Below the pieces are notes generated by a model that was not told the DNA's origin, did no database searches, and saw only the letters and a list, made by a program, of their open reading frames with translations. DNA of 64,000 nucleotides from Agrypnia vestita (lineage: Eukaryota; Arthropoda; Insecta; Trichoptera; Phryganeidae): assembly GCA_016648135.1 (NCBI GenBank), contig JADDOH010010114.1:41742-105741 (forward strand). Direction: 5' to 3'. A program made the position numbers and the translations under genes. Positions 31,560 to 42,084 of this stretch are shown here, in pieces. Positions within the stretch are counted from its first letter, which is position 1. Each line of letters opens with the position of its first letter.

Positions 31560-31763
31560 GTTCACATACAAAATAAACACGAATACAAAATAAATACAAC
31601 ACTGTTTTATTCCTTTATTTATTTTTTTTGAATTGTTAGAACGTTTTCGAGATTTCTCCCATTGTCAATAACAACACGTTTACAGCTAAATAATAAATAA
31701 TTCAATTCCCATTGTCAATAACAACACGTTTACAACTAAATAATAAATAATTCGAGGCAGTAT
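31560..31763 (-). mobile_element. PLE 3' terminal repeat with internal direct duplication
   Basis: Follows the GIY-YIG frame on the minus strand. A block 'cgtgttgttattgacaatgg' plus 'aatttattatttag' words occurs twice (31660-31710 and 31709-31757, about 50-bp period), then the hammerhead-like core, then an A-rich segment. PLE terminal repeats often vary by such duplications. Confidence 0.6.
31633..31674 (-). ncRNA. Hammerhead-like core downstream of PLE remnant 2
   Basis: Minus strand: stem I TTGTTA (31674-31669) can pair perfectly with TAACAA (31638-31633), 6 bp. Between them: TTGACAA (core, two differences from CTGANGA), extra T, short hairpin GGGAGA/TCTC, GAAAACGTTC with TC as cleavage dinucleotide. 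The stem I pairing is strong, but the two core changes probably lower or abolish activity. Confidence 0.5.
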
Positions 31764-32160
31764 TTATAGGGATTGGGTGGGTGTAATGGTGGTGGGGGTC
31801 GGGGGCGGGGTTAGAATGGATAGGAGTGGAGAGGTTATGGGTGGTATCTGGATGTTAATTATATTTCTATTATTTATTTTATTACTATTAATTTCTAAGA
31901 ACTCCAAGATGTACATTCTTCTTCCTTTACTGCACCCATATAAAAATTTAGAATCAAACTTATGTCCCTCCATTCTGGCAAGCTCTGCCATTTCTGAAAT
32001 TCAACTAAAGTTTTTTACGGCTCTTTTATGCTCTTCTAGTCGTTCCTTTATTTTTCTCCCACTTTGTCCGATGTAAATTGCATCACAATCTCCACAACTT
32101 AATTGATATACTCCGCTTTTATCTTCATCCTTCTTCCCTCTTAAGCCTGTCTGCACCCTG
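31764..32160 (-). pseudogene. Penelope-like element GIY-YIG endonuclease, C-terminal remnant 2
   Basis: Minus-strand frame of about 130 codons with one TGA: 'GVYQLSCGDCDAIYIGQSG' carries both the GIY-type (GVY) and YIG motifs and a CxxC pair, then 'RKIKERLEEHKRAVKNF', the stop, 'MAELARMEGHKFDSK' and 'RRMYILEFLEINSNK' with the catalytic-glutamate region. The order equals that of PLE endonucleases, C-terminal to the reverse transcriptase, which is absent. Its 3' neighbour is a terminal repeat with a hammerhead-like core. Related to 29.9 kb but a different subfamily. Confidence 0.82.
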
Positions 32161-32499
32161 TGCTAGACATGAACTTCCCTTTCCTTCATTCCCAATCCGG
32201 CACTGCTCTCCTCCAAAACAAGTCCTAATAAAACCAGTACTTCTTTTGCCGAAGCAAAAATACGGCCTTTCAGCAGTATTTATGATAACACGAAATGATG
32301 ACAATGAAAGTGGAAACTGCGAATATGATTTGTCTAATCCTGATAATGAATTAAAATTCTGGTCAAACGAAATCTATATAAACTTATTATTCTGAAGGTA
32401 ATTATAATTTTATTTGACTTGACTAATGAATTTATCATATTCAATATAACTTAATTTAATGTTAGTCCAGTGTTGTACAAAAGAAAAGTCAAAAATATT
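32161..32499. other. Unclassified stretch
   Basis: May hold a little more of the PLE at its left end; the frame is lost by 32170. Otherwise AT-rich with no recognised content. Confidence 0.3.
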
Positions 32500-33060
32500 G
32501 AAAAAAAATACAGTTATAATCTCAACTAAAATGAAAACGCTGGAAATTAATTAGCGATTTATTAATTACCGATTGATTAACTATTCAATGTTAGTCACTA
32601 AATACTATTAAACTTATCGCTATTTTTTAAATAACACTATTTCGCAATATACTACCCGTAAATAAACACTTTATTATAGCTGGAACATCCATCTAGTTTC
32701 CGCTCGCAATAATCGCGCCGGCTTATATCGCATTTTCAGGTAAGAACTTCGATTATTCGCTCATTTATCGCTCCGACTGGCCACCCCGGCCGTCGCGGCT
32801 TGCAGCTGACGTCGCAGTTTTATCGCCTGCCAAACGCGACTACAACCGCTCTCCCGCCGCAGCCGGCGCTCTCATTTATATCTGAAAGTGCTGGTATCGA
32901 ACCTCCTAGACCTTTCCAGTGTTTAGGAGAACGTTTCCGTGGCTTCAAGGCTTTTCTAGATTTTTATCGAATGTTTCAAATACCTCCAGAAGGCCCTAGA
33001 TCACCCTAGGCCGTTTTCTATTTATAGAAAGTGTTGTGACAAGTGACAGGTGTGCGTAAT
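32500..33060 (+). repeat. Family F repeat, copy 2
   Basis: Shares with 34.8 and 55.1 kb: 'gaaaacgctggaaattaatt', 'tttcgcaatatactacccg', 'ccatctagtttccgctcgca', 'tctgaaagtgctggtatcg' and 'gtttaggagaacgtttccg'. End near 'gtgacaggtgtgcgtaatt' (also at 55.37 kb). The open frame 32800-33009 is a by-product. Confidence 0.6.
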
Positions 33061-33089
33061 TCTTTTTAGCAGCTCTATAGAATGCATTG

Positions 33090-33415
33090 CTAGCTGCAGT
33101 GTGGTAGATAGAAAAAGAAAGGAGTGCTGACATGGTTTGATCATGTGAACGTATGAACGAGGAAAGGATGGTTAAGAAAATATATAAGGCGAGTGTTGAA
33201 GGCAACAGAAATAGAGGGCCTCCGTGAAAGACCTGGCACGATCAGATACTACAAGTATTTGAGGATGGCCTTGCTAAAAGCCGCAACAACCGTAGAACTT
33301 GTATGAGAAGATATGTGAATGTGGCCGAAGCAAAAGTGGTGTGCCAGGATAGAAGAGTGTGGCGTTCAATCCTCTCTGCCTACCCCTGCGAGGAAACTGC
33401 GTGATGGTTAGTTAT
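33090..33415 (+). pseudogene. LINE C-terminal tail (RTE-like), decayed
   Basis: Plus strand. 'gtatgaacgaggaaaggat', 'agtgttgaaggcaacagaa', 'cgcaacaaccgtagaactt' and 'cgttcaatcctctctgcct' match the RTE-like tail at 7325-7790 in order, including the RRTCMRRYVNVAEAK and SILSAYPCEET regions. Stop codons interrupt it. Confidence 0.7.
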
Positions 33416-33838
33416 ACAATATAATGAAATTGGGGTTAGAACACTTTTTACTCTTAATCTAAGCAGTAATCTACAATCTACCTGTTAAGTATTGTGGAGT
33501 AGCTCTGTTACACTGTTGAGATATTCATCTAGTACCACAAGAATAGAGGGCGTTCGTGAAAGACCTGGCACGATCACATACTACAAGTGTTTGAGGATGG
33601 CCCTGTTAAAAGCCGCAACAACCGTAGAACTTGTATGAGAAGATGTGTAAATGTGGCCGAAGCAAAAGTGGGGAAACGGCGTGATGGTTAGTTAGTTAGT
33701 TAGTTAGTTATACAATATAATGAAATTGGGGTTAGAATACTTTTTAATCTTAATCCAAGCAGTAATCTACAATCTACCTGTAACGTATTGTGGAGTAGCT
33801 CTGTTACACTGTTGAGATATTCATCTAGCACCACTCCA
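33210..33838 (+). repeat. Tandem duplication of LINE tail plus 3' flank, period 332
   Basis: Unit 1 33210-33541, unit 2 33542-33838. Both run from 'aatagaggg' to 'gatattcatctag'. Unit 2 lacks about 51 bases around the 'gtgtgccaggatagaag' part and has GTTA expanded to 5 copies at 33688-33708. A local event later than the LINE insertion. Confidence 0.85.
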
Positions 33839-34304
33839 CGAAGAAGACCATAGACCCCAGTCTAATTGCTATATCGTGTCACGATCCAATAAAAGAGTCG
33901 TGCCATTTTTAATAATCCCCTTAACGCAAAGACAACATTTGTGATTGTGCAATAATTAGCTAAATTGGCAGTTGGGTCAGCAACAAAGGGCTATCTGGCA
34001 GACCGTAAGTGCATTTCGCATTCAAGCCGCTCTCGGAATGATAATTTGTTTGTCTGGGTGCCGCTAGAGGCCTCCGTGTATGGCCGCGGGTCCGCGTTGG
34101 ACCCCCCCTGCTCGTAATCAAGCCGCGTGGGGGTGAAAACGCGGGGTTGTCAACTGAGAAGGGATGATAAAACACGAATAATCTCTCTAATAATTATTTG
34201 CCTTTTAAATTTGTTGAGATATATACAGGTGTCTCAAAAGAAGGATTATATTTGATATAACAATTAAAAAGAAAAGTTGAAGTATGTCGATAAAATCTTT
34301 ATTA
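33839..34304. other. Unclassified; GC-rich island at 33990-34150
   Basis: Island words 'ccgcgggtccgcgttgg' and 'caagccgcgtggggg'. A minus-strand open frame here has no motif. Rest AT-rich. Confidence 0.35.
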
Positions 34305-35265
34305 ATTTTTCACGTGTCGTAACGGCTGCGGAAGGAATGAATGAAAATGCTGGAATTTAATTATTAATCAATCTTAACAAGTATATTGTGTAACTATAAT
34401 TTTATTATAATATTACATTCAATGCTTGTGCTATATCTTTTCACTCTACATTAATACTTTTTGTTTTTAAATTTCTATTATGTTTTTCTTATGCTTCTGC
34501 TTTTTATATACATACTTAATTTTTACTTTATATTATATTTATCTTTATATATTTGTATCTATCTTTTAAGTATTTTCTTTTCTCTTTATGTCATTATTAT
34601 GTTTACATGTTATTGTTTTTTGCTCTTTAAACTATCTATATATTCTGATTATGAACACTTACCTATTTATTGTAAAAGCCCTTTAGGGCGTTAATTAATA
34701 AATAAATTAAAAAAATAAAATATCATATTCAAATGCTCACAAAATAATTATACATTGTACTTAAATGTCACTATAGGACCATCTATTAGGGTCATTAATG
34801 ACCTGTTGACGGTCTGTTTGTTAAAAAATAAAAAACACAGATTTATTAATTACTTATTAATTATTAATCAAACGTACACAGTCACATAAAACTATTTAAC
34901 TTAACACTATTATTTAAATTAAACCGTTTCGTAATCTATCACTCGTAAATATACACTCTATTATCGCTTGGACACTGTATTGAATATTCACTAGAACATT
35001 CCATCCAGTTTCCGCACGTATTATTTGCTTCGGTTTATTGCGCTACGTAAGAACATTTCAGATTATTATTTCTCGACTGGCCACACTGGCCTCTACAGCT
35101 CGCGGCTGCCTTCACTTTGGTTTCGCTGTCAAGCTGCGCCGAAAACAACAACTCCCGCGCGCGTCTTATTTATATCTGGCCAACGCTGGTATCGAACCTT
35201 CTAGGCGTTCCTAATGTTTAGGAGAACTTTCTCGTGGCTTCCAGGCTAAAACGCATAAAAATTAT
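34305..35265 (+). repeat. Family F repeat, copy 3, split by LINE 3' ends
   Basis: Left part 34305-34370 with 'tgtcgtaacggctgcggaa'; right part 34825-35265 with 'gtttcgtaatctatcactcg', 'ccatccagtttccgcacgt', 'ctggccaacgctggtatcg' and 'gtttaggagaactttctcg'. The gap is filled by two LINE tails. Confidence 0.6.
34371..34824 (+). mobile_element. Two LINE 3' ends inserted in family F
   Basis: First end closes with 'gttaattaataaataaatta' at 34690-34720. The second carries 'aatgtcactataggaccat' and 'aatgacctgttgacggtct' with an A-rich end at 34800-34825; the same end occurs at 39.69-39.80 kb. No coding part in either. Confidence 0.55.
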
Positions 35266-35269
35266 TTCA

Positions 35270-35465
35270 ATTTTTAACTCATTTTAAGATCAGTTTTTAT
35301 ATATTCAGAATAATTTGAGTTCGTTCAAATTTTTCAAGAACACCATTATCTTGATTAATGATGTTATCGTGATTACGTCTTATCTTGATATGTCTTATTT
35401 CATAAAATACAATTTTCTCATATTAAAAATAGTTTCGTCTTTGTGAAACATCTATAACATTTCTC
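35270..35465. repeat. Family G-related fragment
   Basis: 'ttgagttcgttcaaattttt', 'ttgattaatgatgttatcg' and 'agtttcgtctttgtgaaac' match the family G blocks at 53.8 and 54.5 kb loosely. Confidence 0.4.
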
Positions 35466-35523
35466 TTTATTTAACTGTAATTTCGGATATTTTATACGCA
35501 CCGTATGTATTACCGAGAAGCGA

Positions 35524-35566
35524 ATCTCGACGTTTCGTTGGATACTTATCCAACGTCATCAGGAGG
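35524..35566 (-). ncRNA. Hammerhead-like core, family B, left arm
   Basis: Minus strand: CTGATGA (35562-35556), extra C, stem II GTTGGATA/TATCCAAC (8 pairs with a 2-base loop, so in practice fewer), GAAAC, GTC with cleavage expected before GAG. Stem I of 3 pairs. Confidence 0.55.
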
Positions 35567-35880
35567 ACGACCTTTACCCGCGGAGGTGGAGGTCGGACTG
35601 ATTAAAGGTGCTGCTTTCTAGAGCGTAAATTGTATGCACTTTGTTGTGGAGTGTTCTCTTCTTCTACAATAGAGGTCGCCAGTGTACAATATGTACTAGT
35701 TACGTCGGCAGATTTTACTACGACTTCTCTCAAGGGTTGAATCAGTGTCGTTAGAACAGGGCGCACTGGCGACCTCTATTGTAGAAGAAGACAACACTCC
35801 ACAACAAAGTGCATACAATTTACGCCCTAGAAAGCAGCACCTTTAATCAGTCCGACATCCATCTCCGCTTGTAAAGGTCG

Positions 35881-35925
35881 TCCTCCTGATGACGTTGGAT
35901 AAGTATCCAACGAAACGTCGAGATT
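35881..35925 (+). ncRNA. Hammerhead-like core, family B, right arm
   Basis: Plus strand mirror of the left arm: CTGATGA 35886-35892, extra C, the same perfect stem II, GAAAC 35912-35916, GTC 35917-35919. CTC before the core pairs with GAG after the cleavage point. Confidence 0.55.
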
Positions 35926-35968
35926 CGCTTCTCGGTAATACATACGGTGCGTGTAAAATATCAGAAAT

Positions 35969-36433
35969 TATAGTTAAATATGTCTAACGACCGTAATAAC
36001 AACCTTAACTCTTTAATAACATTTCTCTTTCTTTCCTCATCAGAAATGAATGGTGTGACACTCCTGCAATACGAGCATTTAAACAGCTCCCCCATAGAGC
36101 CTTTATAATCTAGTGTATGTAACCGCTAATGATTTGTCCAAACTGCAAATTATAGTGTCGCCGTGTTGATACAAATATATCATAATTTATAGTCGACAAG
36201 CCAAGCCGGGTCATGAGCCACCTCGATAGCGTCTGTCGTATTGGTTAAAAGATTATGGTATTACAGTACTATAAAAATTATTTTCTATGGCATTAATAAA
36301 AACAATAGCTATTCAACAAGCTTTTAATACTAATAATTAATTAAAAAGTATAAATATATTAACTTTTCAAAGCTAGAAAACACTTTGTGGCTTGACATTA
36401 TAAGAAATTTAATTTAGACAGTCTATATTATAG
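35969..36433. other. Unclassified stretch
   Basis: The first 40 bases are still family B flank ('gtctaacgaccgtaataac'). A GC-richer block at 36030-36240 has no recognised content. Confidence 0.3.
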
Positions 36434-36520
36434 TTGTCTTGAAGAAGGTTGAGTCCAACCGAAACTAGTTGACAAATATATAGCAATAAAGTGGTTTAAA
36501 ACATAGTATTTAATTTATTC
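36434..36520 (+). ncRNA. Hammerhead-like core with 5-bp stem I, family C relative
   Basis: Stem I TTGTC (36434-36438) pairs with GACAA (36471-36475). After one mismatch 4 more pairs could form (TATA/TATA). Core TTGAAGA 36439-36445 (one change: first C to T), extra A, stem II GGTTG/CAACC with 4-base loop, GAAAC 36461-36465, TAG, TT as cleavage dinucleotide. Then the family 3' word 'agtggtttaaaacatagta'. Structure is excellent; the C-to-T change would probably weaken catalysis. Confidence 0.55.
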
Positions 36521-36814
36521 TTATATTTATTATAAATATATTAATTAAGTAATAAAGATAAGGATGATTTTAAAAGATCGGGTGTAATGATTGTAATTAT
36601 TTTTATTTAAGAAAAACGTGTAGATATTTTGATAGGAATTAGAATAGGCATGATGACAGTATTAAAGAATTAAAGAATAAGTGATTATGGAGAAGAAAAT
36701 ATTTTGAAAGGATTCTAAAAAATTATCCAGTTTTAATATACACTTTGAGATTAATAAGATCTTCAATAAAATAAAAGTATAAAATTGTGCAATCCGCCAT
36801 TTTAACCGAAACAC

Positions 36815-36930
36815 CGGTCAGAGCGAATGACATCACGCCTCAGTACTCATCACTGTGTCTTTGAACCATTGCCATAGACACAATGCAATGTTTACTGAGG
36901 CTTGACGTCACGTAGATGAAATGACAGCTG
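36815..36930. mobile_element. Small MITE with TGACATCACGCCTCAGTA-type ends
   Basis: 'tgacatcacgcctcagta' at about 36830 returns inverted as 'tactgaggcttgacgtca' near 36893-36911; inner 'actgtgtcttt'/'catagacacaat' also partly inverted. About 80-115 bp, no coding capacity. Confidence 0.5.
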
Positions 36931-37796
36931 CGGATGTTTTAAATGTTTTTATTAAAAATATGTAGATGAAAATGCAATTATTTGCGTAAAAACTTAGTTT
37001 ATTACTGAAATAATGTTATTTTCGGTAATAGTAGACGTGTACCTACAATATAGAATGTTATTTCAAAATCTGTTACCATGCCTATTAAGGAATACATAAG
37101 ATTTTTTTATAGACACAGTTTAGAGACACTAACAGGATAATAGATATATGATACTTTAATAATAAAACATTATAAATGAAGACTATGCCCATTATCCCGA
37201 TTACAAGTGTCTTCGGCACGCTTTATATTAACATGTATTTTTGCATTTAAGTATATTTTACATGTACATTTATGTGTATTGTACATTTAGTGTTTGAATG
37301 TAGTGCGATTAGTATTTAATTAATAATTGATTTAATGGATCTATAGGTTTAGAAAATGGATGTTGTGTATAAGTGAGTTTTTGAACGATGATAAGGTATC
37401 TGCAAGAATATCAGCATCAATGTTAGGGTCAACACAATACATATTATATGTGCGACACAACCTTGTGATGGGAGAAAGTAACCGACATTATTAGTGTGTT
37501 ATTTAACTAGGTAGCAATAATAATTACGAATTACGTTTATGGTTATGGATCATTCTTTTGATATCAATATGAGTTTACAAATTTTACACACAAGTGATAC
37601 AGGATTACAAATTATAAATTTTAGAAATAAAAAAAAGTGTTAACAGTTAATTGAATATTGTAAATAACCAGGTCCTTTTAACAAATAGTTATCTTATGAA
37701 TTTGTTTTCAGGTCAGTACTAAATTATTTATTCATTTCCCACGTGTTATTTTTATTTTTCTACTGTCGATTTTTGATTTCTAATTGCTTAGTATAT
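36931..37796. other. Unclassified AT-rich stretch with a family G fragment
   Basis: 37190-37240 'acaagtgtcttcggcacgc' and 37340-37440 'tctgcaagaatatcagcat' are shared with 54.38 and 55.05 kb, so both belong to one repeat family. No gene. Confidence 0.35.
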
Positions 37797-37799
37797 ATT

Positions 37800-37880
37800 C
37801 TATCCTGATGAAGGGACCATTAGCCCTAAAATATGTGGTTATTTTCAATAAATAAGTTGTGAAAACAAAGTATATTTTTA
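37800..37880 (+). ncRNA. Degenerate hammerhead-like unit
   Basis: CTGATGA at 37805-37811, extra A, stem GGG/CCC, then TAAAA where GAAAC is expected, then the 3' word 'gttgtgaaaacaaagtata' shared with 48.5 and 59.6 kb. Core G and A residues on the second side are changed, so inactive. Confidence 0.4.
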
Positions 37881-38109
37881 TTAATTATATAACAATATCA
37901 TTTTTAAAATACCATAGTCTTGAAAAATCTTTGTAGGTTAATAAAAGTTTCAAAATTATTTATTTTTGGATAATTTATAAAGCGTCGTTTTCGTAAGATC
38001 TCACCTCAAGAGTCCTTTGCATATAGACTTTATTTTACAAACCATCTTACTGGTTAAATAACTTTTTTATGAACAGACGTTATTTTTTGACGTTAAAGAA
38101 CTACATTTT

Positions 38110-38322
38110 TATTTTTTAAAAATGAAAAAATCAACACATTGATTTTAAAACTTTAATATTTTTATTATCTAAACCAGGACGATCATTTCGCCAGATAATG
38201 CAATTATCAACTGATAATGGCAACTGATAATCAGTTGATAACGGCATAATCTGGCGAGTCCTGGTTTTAATAGTAAAAATATTGAAATCTTAAAATCGTG
38301 TGTTGATTTTTTAATTTTTAGG
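38110..38322. mobile_element. 213-bp MITE/foldback
   Basis: Arms of about 90 bp: 'aaaaaatcaacacattgatt', 'atttttattatctaaaccag' and 'cgccagataatgc' on the left return inverted on the right as 'gcataatctggcg', 'ctggttttaatagtaaaaat' and 'tcgtgtgttgattttttaa'. The centre has a second small palindrome 'caactgataatcagttg'. No coding capacity. Confidence 0.7.
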
Positions 38323-39689
38323 AACTTATTTACTGTTATTAAGTCATTCTTTAACATAAGAGACAACTGATATGTATTCGCCATCCATTCCAAACTTTGC
38401 ACTGTTACTCTTTAGGACCTCGCGCAAATCGCGACCATTTACTACGTTGCTTCGATGCTAAGTTGCGTAATATTGAATTCTATTGTATTTGATGAATATT
38501 TCCATAGTCTAGATGGAACTTAATGTAAGCCGTCCAGCCAATTACATGACAAGAACTAGCAGCACGACCATCTTTACGCGCCATTCCGTTTTTGGTCGTT
38601 CAACTATTAGCAGCATTTGATCTTGTAAGCTACGTTTCACTCGCGACCTCTGATAATATTCAGTAATATTTATTGTAATTGACTGTAAATATTTATTTTT
38701 CCTTTTTTATTCGTACCTTTTCTTACTTACTTGCCACATACATTACATGAACACTGTAGGATTCCGTAGATAAAACAGGAATCTGTCCTTTCATATTAAT
38801 GCCTCAATCGCCTTCAAAGATCCAAATATTCTGAAACAATTAATTTTTAGAATCATATGCTTCGTCTTATTACTATTTTATTTGTTTTAACAATATTTCA
38901 TTATGGTATGATTCTAGATTTTTAATTATTCTCTATATTATATAAGGCATATTGAAAAGTCACCCGTTATATTGATTAAACAATAAAAAATGTCTTCCTC
39001 TTTGTTCTGTTCGTTTATTTTTTTGTTGGTTCAGAATGCTCCTAAACCACGCATGAAAATTAAAAAACTTTTAATGCAGCTATAACCGTAAAACCGTCCA
39101 ATTTTCACCCCTTTACAAACCCCATCGCTTCCGTCAAACGCCAAAGGCATTAAAGCATCCCCCATAAAAATATCAAATGGAAATAAAAATTACAACAATT
39201 GGAGACCCCCGCTACCCTTCCACTGCAAGGAATATGAATGCACTTTGTCAGAAGCTTGACAGAAATTATTGGCCCTTAAAACAAGTCTGTCGTTTTGTTA
39301 AGAACATTTTGCTGGTGCTGTCTCAATACTCAATTCCTTTGATGAAAATAATAATTTATCAGAGTTTAGTGTTTGAGGATCGAGAATGTGTGGGTTCTGG
39401 TAAATGAGGAAAGGATTGAACTATAGCACTGTATTGAGAAGTTGAAGGACCTCAATAAGGATCATTAATTGTTTTGTAAATAAATATACAATAATATTGA
39501 TCGCATTTGACATTTGGGGAGGGTTTTTTCCATGGTGATAATAATGATTGATTACATTTAAAATGCATATACTCATTACTAATTGTATTTATTGATTTGC
39601 GACAGTTTTTATTTTGTTCTAAATATTATATACAATTTATTTTATCATTAAGATATTATTTATTATTAATTCATCATCAAAAGTGAATT
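38323..39689. other. Unclassified stretch
   Basis: Includes 38400-38660, moderately GC, and 39040-39170 with words like 'accgtaaaaccgtccaatt' that look like single-copy DNA. Open frame 39177-39407 has no motif. No repeat recognised. Confidence 0.35.
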
Positions 39690-39805
39690 ATATAATTATA
39701 TCAAAATATTCATACTTTGTGCTCTAATGTCACTCTAGGACCGTCCATTAGGTTCAGTAATGACCTATTGACGGACTATTTATTAAAAAATAAAATAAAA
39801 TAAAA
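39690..39805 (+). mobile_element. LINE 3' end
   Basis: 'ctctaatgtcactctaggac', 'taatgacctattgacggac' and a (TAAAA)n tail at 39783-39805. The same end is at 34.75-34.82 kb. Confidence 0.6.
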
Positions 39806-39859
39806 TAACATCAAATCAAATTATTCTGTGGAATATTTCTTAAATAATATATAGTTTTA

Positions 39860-40190
39860 ATATTAATATTATTTTTACTGCATACTGTTGTTTGTCTTTG
39901 CAAATAATTTTTCATTATTTTCTCTTTAATATATTCATTTTTTAATAATAATTGCGCACTGTTATATGTTTAATGCTTATTATTTGTTTATTTTTACTAT
40001 TGTCTCACATTATTGCATTATGTTTATTGCATTTTTTTTTTCTTATATGTATATACATTTTAAATATTATGATACTCCTCTCCTACTCATAATACTTATA
40101 ACTGTATTACTCATGTAAAAGAGAAATACAATGTAAAAACTGTCACTATCATTATTTAAAAAAATGAATATATCTATTAAATAAATAAAT
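39860..40190 (+). mobile_element. LINE 3' UTR
   Basis: 'gatactcctctcctactcat' and 'actcatgtaaaagagaaata' resemble the 3' UTR at 46.43-46.48 kb; A-rich end at 40165-40190. Confidence 0.5.
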
Positions 40191-40672
40191 ATACGAAGCA
40201 AGTGTTGAAGGCAACATGAATACAAGTCATGGAATAATCAGATATTGGACGATAATCAAGTCATAACGTAAAGTGCCAGTACAAGAAGACCGTATGGATG
40301 GAAGTGAAGCCTAGAATTGGCAAAAAAAGAATGAAAGTAGACTGAATGCGGTAAAATGCGGTCGCTTAGACGTATGTGTGGAAAATCTTTGTACGATAGA
40401 GTAAAGAATGAACGAATTACAAGTGAATGTAATGGCAGGAACGTAATGGATATAATAAAGAAAGTATTGCTCAGATGCCATGTGGAATGGATAAATGTGG
40501 AAATGATGGTAAAGAGAATTTATGAGACGAATGTTGAAGGTCGCAGAAACAGAGGGTATCCGCGGAAGATGTGCATGACCAGATACTGGTGGATGGCTCT
40601 GGGAGAAGCTTCAACAACCATCTATGAAAGTGGACGAAGCAAAAGTAGTGTGCCAGGATAGAAGAGTTTGTT
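40191..40672 (+). pseudogene. LINE C-terminal tail (RTE-like), decayed
   Basis: Frame 40356-40661 reads 'MRSLRRMCGKSLYDRVKNE', 'VEWINVEMMVKRIYETNVE' and 'RRNRGYPRKMCM', the tail described at 7325-7790 on the plus strand. Preceded by a displaced copy of 'agtgttgaaggcaacatga' at 40200, which suggests a small rearrangement. Frameshifted after residue 75. Confidence 0.7.
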
Positions 40673-40674
40673 TA

Positions 40675-41110
40675 TTTATTTATTTTATTTGTTTATTACT
40701 GTATACTAGGTTGAATATAAAAAAATTGGTTGGACTGTGCCTGTCTCACTTGACATATCTGTGTTGAGATAGGCATAGTTTACAAAAGTATGTAGATATA
40801 AAACATAGTATGAAGATATACGGTAAAAATAATTATTTGTATTTGATGAAGTATTGTATAGTAACGTAATAAAAATAGGTTATAGTGTGTGTTAGTGTGA
40901 CTATTTTATCTCTCCCCTTGCTTCGGATCCACTGTTTTATTTTGTATTTTATGTTAGGGTTGTAAATTGTGGTTAGCCCAGGTTGCTTTAATTAATCAAG
41001 CATGCAATTAAGTAATTTGGGTCCAAAATAGTTAAAGCTTTATCCATAGAGTGTGTAATTATATCCTCTCTGCCTACCGTTAGTTAGGAAGACCGTGGTG
41101 TCTCTGCTAT
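40675..41110 (-). mobile_element. LINE 3' UTR with AAAT tail
   Basis: On the minus strand it ends 'aaataaaataaataaataaa' at 40675-40695, directly abutting the tail above. Includes 'ctatctcaacacagatatg' and 'gacaggcacagtcc'. No coding part. Confidence 0.5.
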
Positions 41111-41174
41111 TTAGTTACACAGGTAAATAAATGTGAGTGGGTATCCGTTTCAATTGACACTACAACTCCTGTGG

Positions 41175-41370
41175 TCCTTTAATATATTATAGATGTCTCA
41201 CAGAGACGAATTTATATTTTTATGTGAAAGAAGGTAAGTCTTTGGGTGTTCATAGGGCTAACGACCTATCGTACGGCTGGCTTAAATGATCACTTTACAC
41301 AATGTAACGTTCGCCATTTTCACCCATGATAGAATACCATGTCTATTAATTTTTGGGAAGTTGTATATAT
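41175..41370. repeat. Family G repeat, single arm
   Basis: 'attatagatgtctcacagag', 'gtaagtctttgggtgttca', 'gatcactttacacaatgta' and 'ttcacccatgatagaatacc' match one arm of the foldback at 53.83-54.34 kb. Confidence 0.65.
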
Positions 41371-42084
41371 TTAAATTATATGACATGCTCCGTATTTACA
41401 ACAATCCTTAGCGCGGCCGGCATCCAAAGCTTTCCCATTCCCCTTAAATGGCCACAGATGTTACTAATGAGATATGTAAGAGAAAAACAATATCCTGTAG
41501 TCCTAATCAGATTTCCATCAAATCTCTGTAAAAATTAATATGGTACCTACATATCCGGCTGAATATTCAAAATGGCGCCTGTTCAACAAATTTAATAATT
41601 CGTAAGTCTTAATATTATCCCTAAAAACCATAATTGTTTGTGAAGGGATTTTGTAAATTAAGCTTGTTTGTACGTGTTTTCAAAAATATCGAAACTTAAT
41701 TTTTTCCGCCCAAAAAAAATGGAGCATGGGAAGTGTCCCCTGGCAGAGATGTGTAGGGGACGTTTATTTATTAATGAAACACGCCTTGCATTGGACTTTT
41801 ACATAAAGGAAACATAAAATGTTCAATTAGCATAACTAAAAAAATAAATAATATTTTCAAGTAAAATACAATAAATAGATTTAGTGTGTAGGCAAAGTAT
41901 AAAATAGAAGCTAAGTAGATTTGTCTTTTGTTCGTGTATCTACTTACATTGTTCGATCTTTAAATATATACACGCTCCAGAGTCCAAGCGGCCGAAATGA
42001 AGTACGTGAGAGAAATGGCAGGGTTTGAGAAATGGGATCGAATAAGAAACTCGAGACGATCTAAACATTGAACCAAAGCTACTC
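41371..42084. other. Unclassified stretch
   Basis: 41760-41900 may be a LINE 3' tail on the minus strand ('ttaataaataaacgtcc'). Remaining sequence not recognised. Confidence 0.3.

Larger units (their letters stand above)
35469..35968. mobile_element. Inverted pair of PLE-like terminal repeats, family B
   Basis: Arms of about 205-225 bp: 35469-35693 and 35764-35968, nearly identical when inverted, with a 70-bp spacer. Each arm contains an intact hammerhead-like core pointing towards the outside, plus 'cctccgcgggtaaaggtcg'-type and 'gcatacaatttacgc' blocks. A single-arm copy is at 13.4-13.6 kb. Inverted terminal repeats are known in PLEs, so this may be a deletion product of such an element, or a snap-back non-autonomous form. 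Confidence 0.75.
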
